A stretch of DNA of 45,075 nucleotides from Candidatus Midichloriaceae bacterium (GTDB taxonomy: Bacteria; Pseudomonadota; Alphaproteobacteria; Rickettsiales; Midichloriaceae), in the NCBI GenBank assembly GCA_029266655.1, contig JAQSWL010000007.1, forward strand, positions 1 to 45,075. The letters are read 5' to 3'. Made by a program: the position numbers and the translations under genes. Below the pieces are notes generated by a model. The model was not told the origin of the DNA and made no database searches. It saw only the letters and a list, made by a program, of their open reading frames with translations. Of the stretch, positions 1 through 8,438 are shown one piece after another (position 1 is the first letter of the stretch; each line of letters starts with the position of its first letter).

Positions 1-216
1 CCTTTCTTTGTGCTTTGCTTTTTATTAGTTAAATTTATTAATTTACTAGATATGGATGGACTATCGGTTGTTACGCTTACAGCACTTTCAACAGTTATGA
101 GCTCGCCCCCTTGAGCTACCGCGGCCTTGTTTTTATGTTTTGCTTTTTAAGTTAATAATTATTCTAATTCAACTCAAACTACTATAACTCAACTCAAATT
201 GCTAACAGTGTTATTC
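1..216. other. Non-coding left edge with a repeat fragment
   Basis: No gene with a start codon was found here. On the minus strand one frame is open from about 153 to the left edge but contains no ATG, GTG or TTG, and an in-frame TAA lies just upstream, so it is either a decayed gene remnant or chance. Positions 81-99 hold a 19-base string identical to 32806-32824, which lies inside a dispersed element (32700-32841); this suggests a fragment of the same element. A short direct repeat CAACTCAAA occurs at 170-178 and 190-198. Confidence 0.5.
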
Positions 217-729
217 TTAAACTCTTTTTGACAAGAAAATAGCAGTTTTTGTAATAGCTTTGATTGCAGTCTTCATACCTTCGTATCCGAAGCTTTTTTC
301 TGCGTCGTGTTCTAATCCTATATCTCTATGCTCTAATTCCTCATGCATAAACTTTTCTATATTCAGCGTAAGGTTTTCTTCTTCTTTAATCTTTTTTAGT
401 TGTTGCAGCTGCTCTTTATAGTGATCTCCAATAACTTCTTCTACCGCAACGGTGCATGCCATAGCAGCTTTTTCTCCCATCAACGCACAGATAGCACCCA
501 TGGCGAAACCACCTATGTGCCAAAGTGGCTGCAAGGCCGTTGGGCGCACTTTGCGTTTTTTAACTTGCTTATCAAAATACTCTAAGTGCTTTAGCTCAGA
601 CTCTAACATCTTTTCAATTTCTCGATTTCCCTTAAGCACAGCCAACTGGCCTTTATAAATACGTTTGGCCCCATATTCACCGGCTTGGTTTACTCTGATA
701 ATCTGCTCTAAAGTTTTCTCCTTAGTCAC
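217..729 (-). CDS. coq7: Coq7-family demethoxyubiquinone hydroxylase
   Basis: This is a di-iron monooxygenase of the Coq7 family, which hydroxylates demethoxyubiquinone in late ubiquinone synthesis at the inner membrane. At 170 residues it matches the usual bacterial length. The expected carboxylate/histidine ligands are visible: E18 in the N-terminal GEYGA segment, the E45-x-x-H48 pair, E97 within EEVIGDHY (H103), and the EELEHRD block with E130 or E131 and H134. A hydrophobic stretch around residues 70-95 fits membrane association. It is the last gene of the ccoG-dsbB-coq7 minus-strand operon and its start overlaps the end of dsbB by 8 bases. The grouping links quinone synthesis with terminal oxidase assembly. 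Confidence 0.9.
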   Translation of the reverse strand: MTKEKTLEQIIRVNQAGEYGAKRIYKGQLAVLKGNREIEKMLESELKHLEYFDKQVKKRKVRPTALQPLWHIGGFAMGAICALMGEKAAMACTVAVEEVIGDHYKEQLQQLKKIKEEENLTLNIEKFMHEELEHRDIGLEHDAEKSFGYEGMKTAIKAITKTAIFLSKRV

Positions 730-1216
730 CTTTATACCTAAACAAAAATAATGATAATACTACTACCAAAGTCATAATTAGCATTGCTGTAGAAGCTACA
801 AAGCTATATCCAGCTAGTGAGGCTCCAAAAAATCTTTTCGGCTCAATGTCGCAGGGGGTAAAATCATTGCTTAAAATTTGTGATTTAAATGCTTCAAGAT
901 CTACGGCCTCTTTGGGTATAAGCCCTGTGCAAAGGGTTGATTTGTTTATAAGCCCTTCTTCAGCTAAAACCTGAGTGAGAGATATGGTTGAGTTTGCGAG
1001 ATAAAGCAATATGATAATAACTGCCGCAATATTTTGAAAGAATTTAGCAATAATTGCTATAATCAAAATTGCGCTTATTGCTGCAAATATATATCTTTGG
1101 TAATAGCAAAGTTTGCATAAGGTAAGGTCTAAGTAATGCTCAAGAGAGAATGACGCTACTAATGCAATAATATTGAAAACGAGTAATAGCTTAAATAATT
1201 TTCTTAAAGGGTTCAT
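722..1216 (-). CDS. dsbB: DsbB-family disulfide bond formation protein
   Basis: This is an inner-membrane quinone-dependent oxidoreductase that re-oxidises a periplasmic DsbA-type protein. It has 164 residues and four hydrophobic segments (about 9-25, 41-60, 62-82 and 135-160). The first active pair is the CKLC motif at C34/C37, followed by YYQR as in the family; the second periplasmic pair is probably C96 and C122. It sits between ccoG and coq7, overlapping ccoG by 4 bases (ATG start at 1216) and coq7 by 8 bases, so the three are probably co-transcribed. No dsbA lies in this window. The family assignment is firm; the partner is inferred. Confidence 0.88.
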   Translation of the reverse strand: MNPLRKLFKLLLVFNIIALVASFSLEHYLDLTLCKLCYYQRYIFAAISAILIIAIIAKFFQNIAAVIIILLYLANSTISLTQVLAEEGLINKSTLCTGLIPKEAVDLEAFKSQILSNDFTPCDIEPKRFFGASLAGYSFVASTAMLIMTLVVVLSLFLFRYKGD

Positions 1217-2616
1217 CTTTCATTTATAAATACAGAGTTGGTTGTAAAAATCTTGTCATAGTAATCACTTCTAGCTTGAAAGCTAATAGGATTTTTTGAA
1301 CTTTTCAACATTTCTTTAGTAGCTTTCACAAATACAATAAGTTCCATACTCTGGTCTGGATCAAATCCTAACGTATGCTCAGCAGCATAGTCCTGATTAA
1401 AGCCTTGTAATTTCAAAGTTGCTCCTTCAACTCCCACGACAGATAACACAATTTTTTGCTTTTGAAGTGTTTTATTAGCAATCTTTAAAACATAGCTGTT
1501 TCGAACTGAGCCATCTGGCAAAAAAGTAAACAGTACACTGCGGTCATGAATAGATGCTATTTTCAGCTCCTGTTTATTAGAAAGAGCATAAAATAATAGA
1601 AATGTTACTAAAACAAAAAGTCCACCGAAGAGTAAGGTTTTAGGGTGGAATATTGCTTTTTTATATGGCGTGCCATTAATTTTATTATTAGTAGAGCGTA
1701 TGCTATCATACCCAATTAAATTAAGTGGTCGGCCTAATTTGTCCATCACGCTATTGCAAGCGTCCACACATAGGCCGCAACCTATGCAGCCAATCTGTAA
1801 GCCATTGCGTATATCAATTCCCATTGGGCATACAAACACGCACTTGCCACAATCTATGCAGTCACCGGACTGTGACTCTGCATTTTTCTTTCCCCTAGGC
1901 TCTCCGCGCCAATCATGATAGGTCACAATAATTGTTTCATTATCGAACATTGCAGATTGAAATCTTCCATATGGACACATGTATACGCAAACTCTCTCGC
2001 GCACAAAACCAGCAAATAGATAAGTGCTAAGAGTAAGGCCAACTAGCCAAGCGAGCCCACCAGAGGTAACTTTGCCATGCCATAAATCTAAGGCTAAAGA
2101 TGGGGCATCGTAAAAATAGCATACCCAGCCAAAAGCAAATCCAAATGCAATTAAGGCCCACGATAAATGTGTGGCCGTTTTTTTGATGAATTTATCTTTT
2201 GTCATAGGCGCTGAATCAAGTTTAATCCTAGCGTTTCTGTCCCCTTGAAAAAATGCTTCCATTTTGTTGAATAAATCTACAAAAACCGTATGCGGGCAAG
2301 TATACCCACACCAAATTCGGCCAAAGAGAGAGGTGACAAAAAATAGCCCTAATGCAGCTAGTATCAGTAAGCCAGTCAAGTAATATAGTTCATCTGGCCA
2401 AATTTCTATGTTAAATATGTAGACCCTACGGTTTACCAAATCCATTAGTAGTGCTTGGTCGGGCTCCCCTGCTCCACGTGGCCAGCGAATCCAAGAACAT
2501 AAAAAATATATGAGTAGTAAAGTGAGTGAAGCATAATTTTTGATGCTTCTATATTTTCCAGTTACATTTTGTGGATATATCATTATAGCGCTCATAAATA
2601 TTGACAGCGCTATCAT
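1213..2616 (-). CDS. ccoG: Cytochrome c oxidase accessory protein CcoG (FixG/RdxA family)
   Basis: CcoG is a membrane iron-sulfur protein required for assembly of cbb3-type cytochrome oxidase, linked to copper delivery. The protein has 467 residues with several N-terminal membrane segments, a WCGYTCPHTVF block and a ferredoxin-like double cluster region (about residues 250-290) with CIDCGKCVFVCP followed by CIGCGLCVDAC, then a further membrane helix near 330-350 and an extracytoplasmic C-terminal domain. The ATG at 2616 was chosen because AAAGG lies 4 bases upstream; later in-frame ATGs at 2595 and 2583 lack such a site and would also keep the conserved IYP region. It is first in the ccoG-dsbB-coq7 operon and is divergent from virB8 with only 43 bases between them. 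No ccoNOP genes are visible here. Confidence 0.93.
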   Translation of the reverse strand: MIALSIFMSAIMIYPQNVTGKYRSIKNYASLTLLLIYFLCSWIRWPRGAGEPDQALLMDLVNRRVYIFNIEIWPDELYYLTGLLILAALGLFFVTSLFGRIWCGYTCPHTVFVDLFNKMEAFFQGDRNARIKLDSAPMTKDKFIKKTATHLSWALIAFGFAFGWVCYFYDAPSLALDLWHGKVTSGGLAWLVGLTLSTYLFAGFVRERVCVYMCPYGRFQSAMFDNETIIVTYHDWRGEPRGKKNAESQSGDCIDCGKCVFVCPMGIDIRNGLQIGCIGCGLCVDACNSVMDKLGRPLNLIGYDSIRSTNNKINGTPYKKAIFHPKTLLFGGLFVLVTFLLFYALSNKQELKIASIHDRSVLFTFLPDGSVRNSYVLKIANKTLQKQKIVLSVVGVEGATLKLQGFNQDYAAEHTLGFDPDQSMELIVFVKATKEMLKSSKNPISFQARSDYYDKIFTTNSVFINER

Positions 2617-2630
2617 AGCGCCTTTAATAT
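2601..2630 (+). promoter_or_regulatory. Predicted promoter for virB8-virB9-dnaE
   Basis: A perfect TTGACA at 2601-2606 is followed after 18 bases by TAATAT at 2625-2630 (four of six consensus bases), placing a transcription start near 2637, about 23 bases before the virB8 ATG. The -35 box lies inside the first codons of divergent ccoG. This is prediction from sequence only. Confidence 0.5.
2607..2621. repeat. Perfect inverted repeat in the ccoG/virB8 divergent region
   Basis: GCGCTAT-C-ATAGCGC is a perfect 7-base inverted repeat with a one-base centre. It fills most of the spacer of the predicted virB8 promoter and covers the ccoG start codon (2614-2616). A half site ATAGCGC recurs at 2585-2591. 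Its position fits an operator for a dimeric regulator acting on both genes, but part of the symmetry could reflect codon usage at the ccoG N-terminus. Confidence 0.45.
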
Positions 2631-2659
2631 CGTATTAATGTATCATAATTTCCGCCTAT

Positions 2660-3367
2660 ATGCAGCAGAAAGAAGAATTGAAAAAGTCTATAAAGGAAGG
2701 AATCTATTTTAAAGATGCCTTAGGTTGGTATGCAGCTAAGTATATATTCCCATTTACGCAGAGGGCGTCTTTCCTAGTGCTCTGTGGTATTATATTAGTG
2801 GGGGCATTAATATCCATAAATGCAGCAAGAAATAGTTTTGAAAGTACAAAAATTCCTTTCCCAATTTATGCAAAAGATCAGGTAAAGTTTTTTTCTATAA
2901 TCAAACCATTATCCAAGGGGGAGGAGTCTATAGATATTTCTATAGCTCGGTACTTTATTGGCAAATATGTAACTTTGCGCGAAAATTATAATCATTTAGA
3001 TTTTTCAGGGGAGAATAGGGGTTTAACTCAAAACAAAATTAAGGCATTGTCTTCTAGTCAGGTATATAGTTCTTATCAAGAATATATGGACCCCAATCAA
3101 AATAGCGATAGCCCCATAACAAAATATAAAAATCAAACTACGCGACTTGTGAAAATTAAAGAGATATTAATGCAAGCTCCTGCAGGTTATCCAGAAAGTG
3201 CTGTGGTTACTTTTACTGCAACAGAAAAAAATAATTTGAACGTTACGAGCCAGGAATATCAAGCAGAACTTTCATTTATGATGAATAATATGGAAAAGGT
3301 ATATGCAGAATCAGAGCCTTTATACTTTATTGTCAGTAAATATAGAACATATAAGTTGTCAAACTAG
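2660..3367 (+). CDS. virB8: Type IV secretion protein VirB8 family
   Basis: VirB8 is a bitopic inner-membrane protein that links the inner-membrane platform of the T4SS to the VirB9/VirB10 outer core. The 235-residue protein shows the family plan: a short cytoplasmic N-terminus with a WYxxxY-like segment (residues 23-28), one membrane helix at about 36-55, and a periplasmic domain with the signature KYVTLRENY near 102-110, then a YSSYQEYMDPNQNS segment. It is followed after 44 bases by virB9 and then dnaE. It lies away from the virB3-virB4-virB6 cluster, as expected for Rickettsiales where vir genes are dispersed and virB8/virB9 are often duplicated. Whether it is the primary or secondary copy cannot be told here. 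Confidence 0.85.
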   Translation: MQQKEELKKSIKEGIYFKDALGWYAAKYIFPFTQRASFLVLCGIILVGALISINAARNSFESTKIPFPIYAKDQVKFFSIIKPLSKGEESIDISIARYFIGKYVTLRENYNHLDFSGENRGLTQNKIKALSSSQVYSSYQEYMDPNQNSDSPITKYKNQTTRLVKIKEILMQAPAGYPESAVVTFTATEKNNLNVTSQEYQAELSFMMNNMEKVYAESEPLYFIVSKYRTYKLSN

Positions 3368-3411
3368 GCTTTATATGAAATAAATTTAATTAGTTATAGC
3401 AAGATTTCTTT

Positions 3412-4209
3412 ATGCAAAAATTATTTACGATATTGCTAGCAGGCTTATTCTTCAATCTTATACATGTTTTAAATGTAGAGGCAACGGGAGTGCCGCGCCC
3501 CATTGGTGGGGAAAACAGAATAAAGATAATTAATTATACTCCTAACACAGTTTTTAAGTTTGTTGGGCATTATGAATATCAGTCGATAATAGAGTTTGGT
3601 ATGGATGAGGAAATAGATACCATCTCTATGGGTACACCCACACCATGGCAATTGGTGCCTGCTGGAAACCGCATCTTCATTAAACCTGTTGAAGAAAATG
3701 CAACCACTAACATGACAGTGATAACAAATAAGCGGATGTATTTTTTTGAAATGCATGCAGAAGAAGCCAGTAGCATTAGCGATGCAGGTCTTAATTTTGT
3801 GGTTAAATTTGTATATCCAGAACAATACAATGTAGCTGGCGGCAACACGACATCTGACACGCTTACCCATGTAAATGGTAATAGTGGCCCAGATATGACC
3901 AAGCCAGAGTTGTATAATTTTAAATACAGCATTAGTGGCTCCTCAGCCGATATTGAGCCAACACAGGTATTTGATGATGGAGAATTTACTTACTTTAAAT
4001 TCAAAAGTTTAAACGCAGAAATACCCGCTATATTTTTAGTAGATAGAACTGGTAAAGAAGGCTTGGTAAATTTTAGAGTGACTGGCGGATATGTTGTTGT
4101 AGAACGTGTAGCTAACCGCTTTACTTTAAGGCGCGGTCCGGATACAATATGTGTCTTTAACGAGGCAGGACCTTTTAAAAAGAAAGAGAAAAAATTCCTG
4201 TTTTTCTAG
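3412..4209 (+). CDS. virB9: Type IV secretion protein VirB9 family (CagX-like)
   Basis: VirB9 forms part of the periplasm-spanning outer core ring of the T4SS together with VirB7 and VirB10. The 265-residue protein begins with a signal peptide (about residues 1-24), followed by the N-terminal beta domain with the YEYQSIIEFGMDEEI and PTPWQLVPAGNRIFIKP stretches typical of VirB9, a linker, and the C-terminal VirB10/VirB7-binding domain with DDGEFTYFKF and a closing GYVVVERVANRFTLRRG block. It is complete at both ends. It lies 44 bases after virB8 and 12 bases before dnaE, so the three genes are probably one transcript. Confidence 0.93.
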   Translation: MQKLFTILLAGLFFNLIHVLNVEATGVPRPIGGENRIKIINYTPNTVFKFVGHYEYQSIIEFGMDEEIDTISMGTPTPWQLVPAGNRIFIKPVEENATTNMTVITNKRMYFFEMHAEEASSISDAGLNFVVKFVYPEQYNVAGGNTTSDTLTHVNGNSGPDMTKPELYNFKYSISGSSADIEPTQVFDDGEFTYFKFKSLNAEIPAIFLVDRTGKEGLVNFRVTGGYVVVERVANRFTLRRGPDTICVFNEAGPFKKKEKKFLFF

Positions 4210-4221
4210 TGGTTTGACTTC

Positions 4222-7200
4222 ATGTCTAAGTTCGTTCATTTGAGGGTTTACTCAGATTACTCTTTAGGCTCTAGTGCAATTAGAGTAAAGGACTTGGTGC
4301 GGGCTTGTTTAAGCCATAATTTCCCAGCTTTAGCGCTTACAGATAAAAACAATTTATTTGCCTCTTTAGAATACTCTATGGAGGCAATAAAGAACGGCGT
4401 TCAGCCGATAATAGGTATTGATATATGTGTTCAGTATGAAAAAGATGTTTATGGAAATCTTGTATTAATTGCCAAAAACAAAGCAGGTTATGCGAATATA
4501 TTAAAGCTCTCAAGTAACGTTTTCCTCAAGCGATCATCATCAAGGCCACTATCGATTGATTTTCAAGAGCTCATTGCACTAGGGGATGGTTTAATAGTGC
4601 TTGCTGGCAACCCTATAAATAGTGTGGAAAAGCACACCTTTGATAATAGGAAGCAATGTGCATTTAAGTTTTTAAATCTATTGGCAGAAAACTTTGGAGA
4701 CCGGTTGTACATTGAGCTCATCCGTAAAGTTCAAGAATCTGAAGAGGACTTAGCTTTTGAATCTGCCGTTGTAGAGTATGCATATGCGAATAATATACCG
4801 CTTGTGGCAACTAATTATGCATCATTTTTGAATCCAAGCTTTTACGAAGCACAAGATGCTATGAGCTGTATTGCAAATGGAAGATATCTGCTAGAAGATA
4901 ATCGTCCCAGACTTGATGAAGGGTTCTATCTAAAAACTGCAGATGAAATGGAGAAACTTTTCTCAGATTTGCCTGAAGCAATTAATAACACTATAGTGAT
5001 TGCTAAACGGTGCTCTATATATTCTGAGGGCAAACCGCCCCTGTTACCAAAGTTTATACAAGATGAGAAAATTTCAGAGGCTGAGGTAATTCGCGAGCAA
5101 GCCATAAGTGGGCTTAAGCAACGGATCTCTAATCTTTCTCTTTCCCCAGAATTACAAAAACAATATTTCGATAGGCTCGATTTTGAGCTATCCATCATCA
5201 ATAAGATGAATTATGCAGGTTATTTTTTAATTGTATCCGATTTTATCCGTTGGAGCAAAGAGCAGGGAATTCCGGTAGGCCCTGGTCGTGGTTCAGGTGC
5301 TGGATCTATAGTTGCCTGGGCACTTGCAATAACTGACTTAGACCCAATAAAATTTGGTTTGTTATTTGAGCGCTTTTTAAACCCAGAGCGGGTATCTATG
5401 CCTGACTTTGATATCGATTTTTGCCAAGAGCGCCGTGAAGAAGTAATAGAGTATGTGAAATCAAAATATGGTGCAGATAAGGTTGCTCAAATTATCACTT
5501 ACGGAAAACTACAAGCAAGAGCGGTATTGCGTGATGTGGGAAGAGTTTTGCACATGCCTTATGGGGTCATAGATAAAATCTGTAAAATGGTGCCAAATAA
5601 TCCTGCAAATCCGGTAACGCTTAGTGAAGCTATTACTTTGGATAAAGAATTGCAAAAGTCTAAAGAAGCGGATCCTGAAATCGAAAAACTGCTTAACATC
5701 AGTTTACAGCTCGAAGGTTTAAATAGGCACGTTTCAACTCACGCTGCGGGTGTTGTTATAGCAGACCGCCCAATTATAGAGATAGTGCCACTTTATTTAG
5801 ATGATGCAGCAAGCATGCCTGCGGTTCAATATTCAATGAAATATGCAGAAGCTGCAGGCCTCATTAAATTTGATTTTCTTGGTTTAAAAACACTAACGGT
5901 AATTTCATGGACAATTAAGCTGCTTAAAGCCAAAGGGTTGGAAGTTACTTTAGAAAAGCTCTCTCTTGATGATGCGCAAACATACTCAATGCTTTCCAAA
6001 GGTCTTACTACAGGCGTGTTCCAATTTGAAAGTGCTGGAATGAAGGAGGCGATAAAACGCTTGAAGCCGGATTCTATTGAAGATCTAATCGCTCTTGGAT
6101 CATTATACAGACCAGGGCCGATGGATAATATACCCAGCTATATTAACCGCAAGCATGGATTAGAGCAGCCGGAATATTTGCATCCGCGCATGGAAAACTG
6201 CCTACGTGAGACATATGGTATTATAGTTTACCAAGAGCAGGTTATGGAAATAGCTAGGGAGCTCGCTGGATATACGCTTGGTGGAGCAGATTTATTGCGC
6301 CGAGCAATGGGTAAAAAGATTAAATCTGAGATGGAGGCGCAACGCGAGGTATTTGTAAAAGGATGCGTTGCAAATAATATAGAGCGTGCTAAAGCTCAGG
6401 AAATATTTGACCTCATTGAAAAATTTGCAAGCTATGGATTTAATAAATCACACGCTGCAGCTTATGCGATAATTTCTTACCAAACTGGATATTTAAAAGC
6501 TAACCATACCAAAGAGTTTTTGGTTGCTTCTATTAATTCCGAGATTCACGATACTGATAAAATAAACATCTTCTTGCAAGAAGCTAAGAGGTTCAACATA
6601 CCTATATTGCTGCCAGATATAAATAAATCAGAAGCTGTATTTGCTGTGGAGGGTGAGGCAATTCGCTTTGGACTAGGGGCAATAAAAAATGTAGGAGTTA
6701 GCGTAGTTTCCAAAATTATTGATGAAAGGAAAAAGGGCGTATTTAAAAATATTTACGATCTAGTAGAGCGTTGTGGGAAGGCCGCATTAAATCGGCGTAT
6801 GTTTGAAAGCTTATGTAAATCTGGTGCTTTAGATTGCCTAGAGGAAAACAGAAATAAAGTTTTGAGCAATATAGATATGCTGCTTAGGTATGCCCATGAA
6901 TATGCTATGCAGAAAGAAAGCACTCAGGTTGGATTATTTAGCTTTGATGATGCGGATGGGGACCAAAAGCCGCATTTGGAAAATTTAGAAAAGTGGAGTG
7001 TAGATGAGGCTTTACACCGGGAGTTTGAAGCATTTGGGTTTTATCTGTCCTCGCATCCATTGACGCCTTTTGGGATGAAATTAAGGAAGTTAGGTGTTGT
7101 AGAATCTGATAAGCTCGAGGGGATGTTGAGCAGATCTAAAGGAGTGAAGATAAGTCTTGCTGGAGTTATCACCGCTCGCAAAGTAAAATCTTCTAAGCGC

Positions 7201-7614
7201 GGCAAATACGCAATTATGCAAATTTCTGATAGGCAAGGGCTCATAGAAATCTCGGTTTTTAGTGAGGAGATGTTGCATAAATATGGTGATCTTTTGCAAG
7301 TAGGTAATGTTATTTTCGTAACTGCGGATGCGCGTGTAGATGAGTCCGGGCTTAGAATTATGGTAGATTCGATTTGCCCTATAGATGAAGCTTTGTCGAG
7401 AGTAAACACTGTTCTTTCAATTATTATTAAAGACCAGGGGGTGATTGAAGAAGTCTCTAATTTGGTAGGAGATTTTGGTAAGAAAGTCTCCATAGCATTA
7501 AAATTAGAAAGCGGAGAAGTTATAAGCTTCAGCTCTAATAAGCCTATTTACATAACTTCTGAAAATGAAGTAAAGCTTAGAAAAATAGGCGGAGTAGAAG
7601 TTGTTGAGTATTAA
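4222..7614 (+). CDS. dnaE: DNA polymerase III alpha subunit
   Basis: This is the catalytic subunit of the replicative DNA polymerase, 1130 residues, normal for DnaE. It carries an N-terminal PHP domain, the palm domain with GPGRGSGAGS at about 353-362 and the catalytic PDFDIDF motif at about 394-400, fingers, tandem helix-hairpin-helix region, and a C-terminal OB fold near 970-1050. The PHP metal-binding positions look degenerate: the usual HSxYS is YSDYS and the usual TDHGN is TDKNN, so a PHP proofreading activity is unlikely. It follows virB9 by 12 bases and has no clear separate promoter, which implies read-through from a secretion operon unless an internal promoter exists in virB9. Confidence 0.97.
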   Translation: MSKFVHLRVYSDYSLGSSAIRVKDLVRACLSHNFPALALTDKNNLFASLEYSMEAIKNGVQPIIGIDICVQYEKDVYGNLVLIAKNKAGYANILKLSSNVFLKRSSSRPLSIDFQELIALGDGLIVLAGNPINSVEKHTFDNRKQCAFKFLNLLAENFGDRLYIELIRKVQESEEDLAFESAVVEYAYANNIPLVATNYASFLNPSFYEAQDAMSCIANGRYLLEDNRPRLDEGFYLKTADEMEKLFSDLPEAINNTIVIAKRCSIYSEGKPPLLPKFIQDEKISEAEVIREQAISGLKQRISNLSLSPELQKQYFDRLDFELSIINKMNYAGYFLIVSDFIRWSKEQGIPVGPGRGSGAGSIVAWALAITDLDPIKFGLLFERFLNPERVSMPDFDIDFCQERREEVIEYVKSKYGADKVAQIITYGKLQARAVLRDVGRVLHMPYGVIDKICKMVPNNPANPVTLSEAITLDKELQKSKEADPEIEKLLNISLQLEGLNRHVSTHAAGVVIADRPIIEIVPLYLDDAASMPAVQYSMKYAEAAGLIKFDFLGLKTLTVISWTIKLLKAKGLEVTLEKLSLDDAQTYSMLSKGLTTGVFQFESAGMKEAIKRLKPDSIEDLIALGSLYRPGPMDNIPSYINRKHGLEQPEYLHPRMENCLRETYGIIVYQEQVMEIARELAGYTLGGADLLRRAMGKKIKSEMEAQREVFVKGCVANNIERAKAQEIFDLIEKFASYGFNKSHAAAYAIISYQTGYLKANHTKEFLVASINSEIHDTDKINIFLQEAKRFNIPILLPDINKSEAVFAVEGEAIRFGLGAIKNVGVSVVSKIIDERKKGVFKNIYDLVERCGKAALNRRMFESLCKSGALDCLEENRNKVLSNIDMLLRYAHEYAMQKESTQVGLFSFDDADGDQKPHLENLEKWSVDEALHREFEAFGFYLSSHPLTPFGMKLRKLGVVESDKLEGMLSRSKGVKISLAGVITARKVKSSKRGKYAIMQISDRQGLIEISVFSEEMLHKYGDLLQVGNVIFVTADARVDESGLRIMVDSICPIDEALSRVNTVLSIIIKDQGVIEEVSNLVGDFGKKVSIALKLESGEVISFSSNKPIYITSENEVKLRKIGGVEVVEY

Positions 7615-7622
7615 TATACATA

Positions 7623-7646
7623 CTCCGTTAATTTGAAAAATTGGAG
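7623..7646. terminator. Hairpin between convergent dnaE and pgeF
   Basis: CTCC (7623-7626) and AATTT (7630-7634) pair with AAATT (7638-7642) and GGAG (7643-7646), giving a 9-bp stem with a three-base bulge and a short loop. It lies in the 56-base gap between two convergent genes, so it could end transcription from both sides. The same string recurs, with two mismatches over 27 bases (7621-7647), at 30781-30807 as one arm of a larger palindromic element. Confidence 0.4.
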
Positions 7647-7670
7647 CTCTTATCCATTATTCGCGTTATA

Positions 7671-8438
7671 TTACAAGCAAATACCAGAAAGCTGATTACC
7701 AAAACCTTTCTCGCCTTTATGATAAGCTCTCCGACAGCTAAAGAAATTTTCTGACTGAGTATAAGTATCTATTTCCAAATCTTCTACTTGTGTTAAGCCT
7801 TTCTGTGTAGCGCGATTTTTTGCGTAAGCTTTCAGGTTGAAGAAATAATGCCCCTGGTTTGCTGAAGGTTTAAAGAATACTTCGTTATCTGTAGATTGCT
7901 CTAAAAATTGTATTTTAAATGCAGCATCAACTTCATAACTGCCCCAAGAGATTGAGGGCCCTATGGCTGCTATTATAGATTTTTTATTTGCACCAAAGGC
8001 TATCATTGCATCGATGGTGGATTCTATAACTCCAGAAAAAGCTCCCTTCCAACCTGCATGTGCGCAGCCGATTATTTTAGATACTGGATCAGCAAGCAGT
8101 ACAGGGCAGCAGTCAGCAGTTAACACCGCAAGTACTACACCTGGAACTTTTGTTACCATTGCATCTGCTTTTGTAGAGCTTAAATCATAATTTGCGTTTG
8201 ATTCATCTATCACAACTACATCATTACTATGCACTTGGTTAACTAGCTTTATCCTTAAACTTTCAACACCAAAGCTTTTTGCCACTACCTCTTTATTTTT
8301 GGGTATATGGATATCACCAAATTTCCCAGCAAAATTGAGTGAGCTAAATCTACCAGTACTGAAGCCGCCATTCCTGGTAAAAAATTTGCCTTGTATACTG
8401 CAAGAATCCAATAATTTGCTTTTAAAAAAATTATTCAT
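7671..8438 (-). CDS. pgeF: PgeF/YfiH-family laccase-domain protein (peptidoglycan editing factor)
   Basis: YfiH/PgeF proteins (older name polyphenol oxidase, laccase domain) are cytoplasmic; in E. coli the family member clears UDP-MurNAc carrying the wrong first amino acid. The family hallmarks are present: an LVNQVHSNDV segment, the TADCCPVLLAD motif, and CAHAGWKGA with the metal-binding histidine, plus a C-terminal SCRRA segment. The ATG at 8438 is preferred (255 residues) because AAGGG lies 8-12 bases upstream and it overlaps the end of the preceding virB6 by only 8 bases; a longer start at 8459 is possible. It ends the virB3-virB4-virB6 operon, so it is translationally coupled to secretion genes. 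Confidence 0.88.
   Translation of the reverse strand: MNNFFKSKLLDSCSIQGKFFTRNGGFSTGRFSSLNFAGKFGDIHIPKNKEVVAKSFGVESLRIKLVNQVHSNDVVVIDESNANYDLSSTKADAMVTKVPGVVLAVLTADCCPVLLADPVSKIIGCAHAGWKGAFSGVIESTIDAMIAFGANKKSIIAAIGPSISWGSYEVDAAFKIQFLEQSTDNEVFFKPSANQGHYFFNLKAYAKNRATQKGLTQVEDLEIDTYTQSENFFSCRRAYHKGEKGFGNQLSGICL

Noticed and set aside
1-153. Open minus-strand frame at the left edge
   Set aside because: No start codon in the frame and an in-frame TAA just upstream; kept only as a possible remnant or repeat fragment.
3469-3870. 133-codon minus-strand frame inside virB9
   Set aside because: Antisense to a clearly recognised gene, no recognisable domain.
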